33,540 nt of DNA from Clostridiales bacterium (GTDB lineage: Bacteria; Bacillota; Clostridia; Oscillospirales; Acutalibacteraceae): assembly GCA_012839705.1 (NCBI GenBank), contig DUMT01000064.1, forward strand, positions 1 through 33,540, read 5' to 3'. The position numbers and the translations under genes were made by a program. Below, piece after piece: positions 27,364 through 33,540 of the stretch. The notes under the pieces were generated by a model. That model ran no database searches and was not told the DNA's origin. It saw nothing but the letters and a program-made list of their open reading frames with translations. The first letter of the stretch is position 1, and each line of letters opens with the position of its first letter.

Positions 27364-29151
27364 TTATCTGATGACAATAGCGTCGAATTTACATTTCTCT
27401 ATGCAGGCGCCGCATTTCAGGCATGCTGACTTGTCGATGACATGCGGCTGTTTGACTTCGCCCGAAATTGCGTTTGCCGGGCAGACGCGCTTGCAGGCGG
27501 TGCAGCCCCTGCACTTGTCGGCAACAATCTCATAGCTCAGCATGGACTTGCAAACCCTTGCCGGGCACTTCTTATCCCTAACGTGGGCGATATACTCGTC
27601 ACGGAAGAAGCGAAGTGTAGACAGGACAGGGTTAGGTGCGGTCTGTCCCAAACCGCAAAGGGAATTTGCCTTGATGTAATGGCACAAATCCTCAAGCTCG
27701 TCAATATCCTCCATGGTGCCGTTGCCGCTGGTGATTTTCTCAAGCTTTTCGAGAAGCCTCTTTGTACCGATACGGCAGGGCGTGCACTTGCCGCAGGACT
27801 CGTCAACGGTGAATTCAAGGAAGAACTTGGCTATGTCAACCATACAGGTGTCTTCGTCCATTACGATAAGACCGCCGGAACCCATCATGCAGCCGATTTC
27901 GGTCAGGTTGTCGTAATCAATCGGTGTATCGATAAGGTCAGCCGGGATACATCCGCCGGAGGGGCCGCCGGTCTGGGCAGCCTTGAACTTCTTGCCGTTG
28001 GGTATGCCGCCGCCGATTTCCTCGATAATCTCCCGCAGTGTTGTGCCCATGGGGATTTCAACAAGGCCGGTGTGCTTGATTTTTCCGCCCAGGGCGAAAA
28101 CCTTGGTTCCCTTGGAGCGCTCGGTGCCCATGGATGCAAACCATTCCGGGCCGTTGAGAATAATCGGCGGGATGTTTGCCAGGGTTTCAACGTTGTTTTC
28201 AACCGTCGGGCAGCCAAACAGGCCCTTTACAGCCGGATAAGGCGGACGGGGGCGGGGCTCTCCGCGGTTACCTTCGATAGAAGTCATCAAAGCGGTTTCC
28301 TCGCCGCAGACAAAGGCGCCGGCGCCAAGGCGGATTTCAACGTCGAAATCAAAACCGGAGCCAAAGAGATTTTTGCCAAGCAGGCCATATTCACGGGCCT
28401 GGTCGATAGCAATCTGAAGGCGCTTTACAGCAATGGGGTACTCAGCGCGGACATAAACATAGCCCTTGGTAGCCCCTACCGCGTAACCGGCAATAGCCAT
28501 GGCTTCGATAACGGTGTGGGGGTCGCCTTCAAGAACCGAGCGGTCCATAAATGCGCCCGGGTCCCCTTCGTCGGCGTTGCAGACGATGTATTTCTGGGGA
28601 GCCTTGTTGGGAGCGGTAAGCGCCCATTTGCGCCCTGTGGGGAACCCGCCGCCTCCGCGGCCGCGGAGCCCGGAATCGGTTACAATCTGGATTACCTGCT
28701 CTGGGGTATATTCGGTAAGGCATTTTGCCAATGCCTGATAACCGTCCATTGCGATATATTCTTCTATGTTTTCGGGGTTAATCACGCCGCAGTTGCGGAG
28801 TGCCACGCGAACCTGCTTTTTATAAAAGTCGGTTTCATTGAGGGATTTGATCTGATCCTCGTCAACTGTTTCCTGATACAGCAAGCGTGTAACAATCCTT
28901 CCCTTGAGAAGATGCTCGGAGACGATTTCGGGAATATCTTCGGGCTTTACAGAAGAGTAAAAGCTTCCCTCGGGATAAACAATCATGATGGGGCCCAAAG
29001 CGCAAAGGCCGAAACAGCCAGTGGTGACCACTTTAACTTCATCAGCCAGGCCCTGTTTTTCCAGTTCCTTGTTCAGTGTTTCTACTATCAAAGCGCTGTT
29101 TGATGAGGTACATCCTGTACCGCCACAAACCAGTACATGAGAACGAGCCAT
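27364..29151 (-). CDS. hydB: NuoF-like NADH-binding subunit of the bifurcating hydrogenase
   Basis: Thioredoxin-like 2Fe-2S N-terminus, SGLRGRGGGGFPTGRKW, FMN/NADH GAGAFVCGEETALMTSIEG, ESCGKCTPCRIGTKR, C-terminal 2x[4Fe-4S]. Confidence 0.96.
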   Translation of the reverse strand: MARSHVLVCGGTGCTSSNSALIVETLNKELEKQGLADEVKVVTTGCFGLCALGPIMIVYPEGSFYSSVKPEDIPEIVSEHLLKGRIVTRLLYQETVDEDQIKSLNETDFYKKQVRVALRNCGVINPENIEEYIAMDGYQALAKCLTEYTPEQVIQIVTDSGLRGRGGGGFPTGRKWALTAPNKAPQKYIVCNADEGDPGAFMDRSVLEGDPHTVIEAMAIAGYAVGATKGYVYVRAEYPIAVKRLQIAIDQAREYGLLGKNLFGSGFDFDVEIRLGAGAFVCGEETALMTSIEGNRGEPRPRPPYPAVKGLFGCPTVENNVETLANIPPIILNGPEWFASMGTERSKGTKVFALGGKIKHTGLVEIPMGTTLREIIEEIGGGIPNGKKFKAAQTGGPSGGCIPADLIDTPIDYDNLTEIGCMMGSGGLIVMDEDTCMVDIAKFFLEFTVDESCGKCTPCRIGTKRLLEKLEKITSGNGTMEDIDELEDLCHYIKANSLCGLGQTAPNPVLSTLRFFRDEYIAHVRDKKCPARVCKSMLSYEIVADKCRGCTACKRVCPANAISGEVKQPHVIDKSACLKCGACIEKCKFDAIVIR

Positions 29152-29164
29152 CGATTAAACCTCC

Positions 29165-29536
29165 TTATTTCATCACGCTGCCGATGGTGTATTCCATCAC
29201 CGGATTGCCGTTTACAAGATGGTCCGCAACAATACGCGGCACCTTTTCAGGGGTAACCTTTGCGTATGTTACCTTATCCTTGCCCGGCACAAAAACCTCA
29301 ACGATAGGCTCAAACTGGCACATGCCTATGCATCCGGTCTGTGTCACCACCACATTCTCAAGACGGCGTTTTTCAATTTCCTGCACAAATGCGTTGAGGA
29401 CCGGCCTTGCCCCGGCGGAGATACCGCAGGTAGCCATTCCTATAACAACACGGATAGCTTCACTGTTGTCCTTGCGCATTTGCATCTGCATACGGGCTTT
29501 ATCCCTAATGGCTTGCAACTCTGCCAATGATTTCAC
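29165..29536 (-). CDS. (2Fe-2S) thioredoxin-like ferredoxin domain protein
   Basis: VVIGMATCGISAGARPVLNAF...VVTQTGCIGMCQFEPIVEVF: CxxxxA...CxGxC pattern of NuoE/Trx-like ferredoxins. Confidence 0.9.
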   Translation of the reverse strand: MKSLAELQAIRDKARMQMQMRKDNSEAIRVVIGMATCGISAGARPVLNAFVQEIEKRRLENVVVTQTGCIGMCQFEPIVEVFVPGKDKVTYAKVTPEKVPRIVADHLVNGNPVMEYTIGSVMK

Positions 29537-29554
29537 GACGCTAACCTCCTAATT

Positions 29555-30115
29555 TCAAATTGTTTGGTCCGTTTCACCGGACAAAAGCTCTGACTGTTCA
29601 TTAAAGTAGCCGGCTATCCAGGACATCACATCCGGGTTATCCAGGGGGACATCCCCTAAAATCCGGCGAAGCTCCGAAGTGTCTATCGAAAAGCTCCTTC
29701 CGTCCAGCGACTGCATGTAGCAAAAATCAAGGTTTGGGTTAAGCCTGATTAAAGCCGTAAGTGTCCCGCAGACATCCCCCAAAGGAAGGCGGTTCACATG
29801 GGAGCGGACAAACCGGGCTGAAACTCTGGTGCCTTTTCCCGGCTCGGAACTGATTTCAAGGCTTCCGCCAGACTGCTCGGCTGCAAGGCGGAACAGGGGA
29901 ATCCCCATCCCGACACGGCGGGTAGTGCGGGTTGTGTAAAAGGGGTCGGAAACCCGCTTTAACTGTTCTTCTGTCATGCCGCAGCCGTTATCTGAAATTT
30001 CAATGGCGAGGGTATCGGCAGCTGTGTCCTCATCCACAGAAATTTCAATCCTTGAAGCGCCGGCCGATATCGAGTTTTGGACAATGTCCAGGATATACAG
30101 CGAAAGTTCCTGCAT
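29555..30115 (-). CDS. Orphan GHKL/HATPase_c ATP-binding protein
   Basis: N box DIVQNSISAGASRIEISV, G1 ISDNGCGMTEEQLKRVSDPFYTTRTTR, G2 GMGIPLFRLAAEQSGGSLEISSEPGKGTRVSARF; no DHp domain. Confidence 0.9.
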   Translation of the reverse strand: MQELSLYILDIVQNSISAGASRIEISVDEDTAADTLAIEISDNGCGMTEEQLKRVSDPFYTTRTTRRVGMGIPLFRLAAEQSGGSLEISSEPGKGTRVSARFVRSHVNRLPLGDVCGTLTALIRLNPNLDFCYMQSLDGRSFSIDTSELRRILGDVPLDNPDVMSWIAGYFNEQSELLSGETDQTI

Positions 30116-30118
30116 AGC

Positions 30119-30616
30119 TTAATCGTTGTATTTTTCCAGGATTTTGTCGATATCGTCTACTGTGATTTTTCCGTAAACATCCTCATTCACCGTCATAACC
30201 GGTGCAAGGCCGCAGGCGCCTATGCAGCGTGTAGCCACCAGTGAGAACTTGCCGTCCTCGGTGCACTCGTCCGCGCCAATCCCCAGCTTTTCGCTGATTT
30301 TGTTGAAAATATCACCCGAGCCTTTAACATAACAGGCTGTGCCAAGGCAAACGCCAATATTGTATTTGCCCTTGGGCGACAGTGAAAACTGGGCATAGAA
30401 TGTGGCAACCCCGTACACCTTCTCAAGCGGGATATTCATGCCGTCGGCAATCATCTTCTGAACCTCAATCGGCAGATACCCGTAAATCTCCTGAGCTTCC
30501 TGCATAACGGTCATCAGGCGGCTTGGGTCGTCACGGTAGGTTTCGATTACTTCTTTCAGCCTTTTTTCCTGTTCGGCAGTGCCTTTAAAAGGAAGGTTGC
30601 TGATTTTTTTCTGCAT
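30119..30616 (-). CDS. hydC: NuoE-like 24 kDa [2Fe-2S] subunit of the hydrogenase
   Basis: YGVATFYAQFSLSPKGKYNIGVCLGTACYVKGS...ATRCIGACGLAPVMTVNEDVYGKI. Confidence 0.96.
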   Translation of the reverse strand: MQKKISNLPFKGTAEQEKRLKEVIETYRDDPSRLMTVMQEAQEIYGYLPIEVQKMIADGMNIPLEKVYGVATFYAQFSLSPKGKYNIGVCLGTACYVKGSGDIFNKISEKLGIGADECTEDGKFSLVATRCIGACGLAPVMTVNEDVYGKITVDDIDKILEKYND

Positions 30617-30811
30617 TTTCCCTTTTCCTCCTTACGGGTTGTGGTTTGCGTAATCGCAATTGCCAGAACCGGTTTTTTCGGTTCCAACAGTATATATAAT
30701 CACATTGGACTAATAAAAAGTTGGAAAGCTATTAGTCAATGCAATAGGCTAATATTATCAACCCTTTTGACAGGCAATATAGAAGGTGGCAAAATTAGAC
30801 AAAATTTTTGC

Positions 30812-30829
30812 TTGTTATTTTTTTAACAA
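30812..30829 (-). promoter_or_regulatory. Rex operator candidate upstream of the hydrogenase operon
   Basis: TTGTTATTTTTTTAACAA versus consensus TTGTTAANNNNTTAACAA: 13 of 14 defined positions. Confidence 0.7.
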
Positions 30830-30847
30830 TTTTGTTCGCTATAAAAT

Positions 30848-30906
30848 CTGCGGAAAAGCAGGCGCAACTTCGCGCTTCGTTTCCGCAGTTCTGCATCTTC
30901 GCAGAA
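30848..30906. other. Two adjacent stem-loops (probable terminator region of the HD-domain gene)
   Basis: CTGCGGAAA(30848-30856)...TTTCCGCAG(30880-30888), then TTCTGC-ATCTTC-GCAGAA (30889-30906). Confidence 0.6.
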
Positions 30907-31015
30907 AGCAAAAAACTAATCACACATTTTATATATTAACATTTTAGCTTTTTAACGTCAATATTAAATAAGTATAAATTCACACCAAATTAGTAAGAGA
31001 TAAACAAGGAAGAAA

Positions 31016-31600
31016 TTAGTAATCCTGCTCGTCCAGGGTCAGGGAGTAGGATGGCAGGAACTCCTCCAGAAAACAGTTGGCGGCGGGAAGGTTTAATTCC
31101 CTGACTGCCTTTTCGGTGGCCCTTTTGGCTTTTTCAAACTCCCGGTTGCCCTGGCTTTCCTCCTCAATGCATTTTATCAGCGCGGAAAGCTTATCCGCCG
31201 CCCGGACAATTTTCAGCTCCTCACTGTATCTGTCATCGTGGATTAAAAGGGGGCTGTATTCCTCCCTTAAATCCTCCGGCAGCATTCTCAGCAGCTTTTC
31301 TCCCGAAACCCTTTCAATCTGCTTGTAGGCATCCCGGATTTCGGGATTGAAATATTTCACAGGAGTGGGAAGGTCGCCAATGAGTATTTCGGGCATGTCG
31401 TGGTAGAGGGCAAGCAGCACGCAGCGGCACACGTCCACATTCCCGCCAAACCGCTTGTTTGTTAGCAGCGCCAGGGCGTGGGCAAGGACAGCCACGTCGT
31501 GGGAATGCTCAGAAATGTTTTCGGTGCGGGTGTTGCGCATCAGCGACCATCTGTTTATATACTTCATTCTCGAAATCATCGCAAAAAAATGAAAACCCAT
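31016..31600 (-). CDS. YfbR-like 5'-deoxynucleotidase (HD domain)
   Basis: MKYINRWSLMRNTRTENISEHSHDVAVLAHALA...LYHDMPEILIGDLPTPVKYF; start 31600 with AGGAG RBS. Confidence 0.92.
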   Translation of the reverse strand: MGFHFFAMISRMKYINRWSLMRNTRTENISEHSHDVAVLAHALALLTNKRFGGNVDVCRCVLLALYHDMPEILIGDLPTPVKYFNPEIRDAYKQIERVSGEKLLRMLPEDLREEYSPLLIHDDRYSEELKIVRAADKLSALIKCIEEESQGNREFEKAKRATEKAVRELNLPAANCFLEEFLPSYSLTLDEQDY

Positions 31601-31625
31601 ATTGCAAACTCCTATGTAAAAAAAA

Positions 31626-32192
31626 TTATATCTCAATCTTTCCGATAAGGCTCCTCATGGCAAGGATTGTTTTTTCTATCAGCTCTTCCAGCGTCCAACC
31701 CAGCATTTCGGCGCCGCTGGAAATAACCTCCCTTGAACATCCTGCGGCAAAGCCTTTGGATTTAAACTTCTTCATAACCGATTTTACCTCAAGGTCGGCA
31801 ACGCTGCGGGAGGGGCGCATTATTGCGACAGCGCCAATAAGCCCGGTAAGCTCGTCTACTGCGTATAGCACCTTTTCCATTATATGCTCAGGCTTGATAT
31901 CCACGGTTATATTATACCCATGGCTCGCGGTGGCGCGGATAATCCTTTCATCCAGCCCCAGCTCGCGCATTATTTCCTGGCTCTTTATGCAATGCTGGCC
32001 GGGATAAAGCTCGAAATCCAGGTCATGCAGCAATCCTACAACTTCCCAGAACCCCCTGTTTTCGGGGTCTAATTCTTCGGCAAACCATCCCATAACCCCG
32101 GAAACAATCACCGCATGGCGGATATGGAACTCCTCCCTGTTATATTTTTTCAAAAGCTCCATGGCTTCGTCGTAATTAGGAACTTTCCCCAT
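31626..32192 (-). CDS. HD domain-containing hydrolase
   Basis: HIRHAVIVSGVMGWFAEEL...GLLHDLDFELYPGQHCIKS...AVDELTGLIGAVAIMRPSRSVADLEVKSVMKKFKSKGFAAGCSRE. Confidence 0.9.
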   Translation of the reverse strand: MGKVPNYDEAMELLKKYNREEFHIRHAVIVSGVMGWFAEELDPENRGFWEVVGLLHDLDFELYPGQHCIKSQEIMRELGLDERIIRATASHGYNITVDIKPEHIMEKVLYAVDELTGLIGAVAIMRPSRSVADLEVKSVMKKFKSKGFAAGCSREVISSGAEMLGWTLEELIEKTILAMRSLIGKIEI

Positions 32193-32362
32193 CCTTCACA
32201 TCCCTTTCCGAACATATAAATAATATTGCTTTTTAATAAAGTTTATCAGTTTTTTTGTATAAGTAAAGGGTATTTTGAAGTATCTTTTATCTATAATACA
32301 TTTTATAACCCTAACAGTAAAGACTAACAACACAATACAGGATAAAAGGTGTTGGGAATTAT

Positions 32363-32722
32363 ATGAAAAATACGTCTAAAAGCATTATAACCGGCGCCCT
32401 GGCGGGGTTCGCAAACGGTTTTTTCGGCGCGGGAGGCGGGATGTTTTTAGTCCCCCTGTTCGTGCGGTGGTTAAAGCTCGACGAAAAAAAGGCTTTTGCC
32501 ACATCCGTTGCGGTCATTTTCCCCCTGTCGGCGGTTTCGCTGATAATTTATTATTTTAAAGGGGATGTGGATATCGGCTCGGTCTGGCCCATACTTTTAG
32601 GCGGGCTTGCGGGCGGAATTATTGCCGGAAAGGTGTTTTGCAAAGTCCGCGTCACATTTCTAAGAAGGATATTCGGGCTGCTGATTATTTACGGGGCGAT
32701 AAAGGCGGTATTCCTGCTATGA
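32363..32722 (+). CDS. TSUP (TauE/SafE) family half-transporter 1
   Basis: 119 aa, GALAGFANGFFGAGGGMFLVPLFVRWLKLDEKKAFATSVAVIFPLSAVSLIIYY. Confidence 0.88.
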   Translation: MKNTSKSIITGALAGFANGFFGAGGGMFLVPLFVRWLKLDEKKAFATSVAVIFPLSAVSLIIYYFKGDVDIGSVWPILLGGLAGGIIAGKVFCKVRVTFLRRIFGLLIIYGAIKAVFLL

Positions 32723-33087
32723 ATTATATTATAGATTTTGTTATAGGGCTTGCCACCGGGGTTTTAAGCGGATTTGGTATAGGCGGCGGCTCCCTTTTGA
32801 TTTTATACCTCACAATATTTGCCGGCACGCCCCAGTTTGCCGCCGCCGGCATTAACCTGATGTATTTCCTGTTCTGCGCGCCTTCGGCCCTTATTTCCCA
32901 TTGCAAAAATAAAATGATAGAGCGGAAAACCGCCCTTATATGCATATGCGCCGGGATTCCGTCGTCAATAGCGGCTTCTTTACTTGCAGCCTATATAGAT
33001 GTTAACCTCCTTCGGCGAATTTTTGGCGTTTTCCTATTATGTATTGGTATTAAGGAGTTATTTGTTAAAAAGGACGGTAAAGCATAA
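32719..33087 (+). CDS. TSUP (TauE/SafE) family half-transporter 2
   Basis: MNYIIDFVIGLATGVLSGFGIGGGSLLILYLTIFAGTPQFAAAGINLMYFLFCAPSALISH; ATGA overlap with previous gene, so start 32719 rather than 32638. Confidence 0.88.
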   Translation: MNYIIDFVIGLATGVLSGFGIGGGSLLILYLTIFAGTPQFAAAGINLMYFLFCAPSALISHCKNKMIERKTALICICAGIPSSIAASLLAAYIDVNLLRRIFGVFLLCIGIKELFVKKDGKA

Positions 33088-33129
33088 ATTAAAGTCTAAA
33101 CATTTTTTGACAATATGTAGTATTAATCC

Positions 33130-33158
33130 TTGACAGCCGCCACAAGCAGGGCTATAAT
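33130..33158 (+). promoter_or_regulatory. Perfect-consensus sigma-A promoter
   Basis: TTGACA (33130-33135)-17 nt-TATAAT (33153-33158). Confidence 0.85.
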
Positions 33159-33164
33159 AAACAA

Positions 33165-33295
33165 AAAATAGGAGTTGTAGGTTTGTTTTACTGCCCGCTG
33201 ATTTATTAGTTTTTTATTTCCCGGCGAGCTATAAGGCGGCTAAATCGAAAATTCTGGGCGGAAACTCTTTTTTAGGGAGGTTTCTGCCCTTTTTG
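33165..33295 (+). ncRNA. Candidate structured small RNA or leader (class not recognised)
   Basis: Follows the consensus promoter, no ORF inside, ends in a terminator; alternative pairings GAGTT/AACTC and CTGCCCG/TGGGCGG. 5' end estimated from the -10. Confidence 0.55.
33256..33295 (+). terminator. Intrinsic terminator of the candidate RNA
   Basis: GGGCGGAAACT...GGTTTCTGCCC followed by TTTTT. Confidence 0.75.
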
Positions 33296-33466
33296 TTACC
33301 GGTTTATTAACCGGTTTGCGCTGTTAAAAAAAAGGCGGCCGGACTCCATTTCAAGACATTCAAAAAAATTTAAATATATGCTGCATTTTACAGAAAATTT
33401 TACATTATTTGCAGCGGCTCTGTAAAGATAACATGAAAGAATAGCGCCCGAAACCGAACAAAAGCT

Positions 33467-33538
33467 TCATGCCACAAGCAGAAACTCCCGTTTTTGTTTT
33501 TTGGAAAGTTTAAGACCAGCAACCTGCGCCGGTGTCAT
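33467..33538 (-). CDS. C-terminal fragment, possibly of a DDE-type transposase
   Basis: Minus-strand reading MTPAQVAGLKLSKKQKREFLLVA*; the TPAQxAGL tail resembles ends of rve/DDE transposases; truncated by window edge. Confidence 0.3.
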   Translation of the reverse strand: MTPAQVAGLKLSKKQKREFLLVA

Positions 33539-33540
33539 AC

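Noticed and set aside
27442-29103. 553 aa plus-strand ORF antisense to hydB
   Set aside because: Long antisense frame opposite a clearly conserved NuoF-like gene; explained by codon bias. The translation shows no recognisable domain.
33165-33295. 6S RNA or a named riboswitch class
   Set aside because: Length and sequence do not fit 6S as I know it, and no diagnostic motif of the common riboswitch classes was seen; kept as unassigned.

Overview
33.5 kb of a Clostridia-like Firmicute chromosome, densely packed, mostly on the minus strand. Main blocks: (i) a flavin-based extracellular electron transfer (FLEET/EET)-like operon at the left edge: Ndh2 fused to a DoxX domain, polyprenyl synthase, UbiA prenyltransferase, NusG-domain-II protein, Gx transporter and the start of a lipoprotein; (ii) a GNAT acetyltransferase with AAC(6')-like motifs; (iii) class II (B12) ribonucleotide reductase with a promoter and tandem NrdR boxes; (iv) MATE transporter, RsiV/DUF3298 protein, M23 peptidase, DegV; (v) a polar amino-acid ABC transporter whose substrate-binding protein appears circularly permuted; (vi) the conserved yaaO-darA-holB-ricT-trmN6-rsmI housekeeping cluster, with a small 2Fd ferredoxin missing from the ORF track and no tmk; (vii) tRNA-Leu(CAA) and feoB, followed by a 4 x 23 bp tandem repeat built from its terminator; (viii) an NADH-linked [FeFe]-hydrogenase operon with an orphan GHKL ATPase and a near-perfect Rex operator upstream; (ix) two HD-domain proteins, a split TSUP permease, and a consensus promoter driving an unassigned structured RNA near the right edge. 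Strongest candidates for a second look are the permuted binding protein, the unassigned RNA, the terminator-derived repeat and the regulatory sites. All family calls are from reading the protein sequences; no database search was run.
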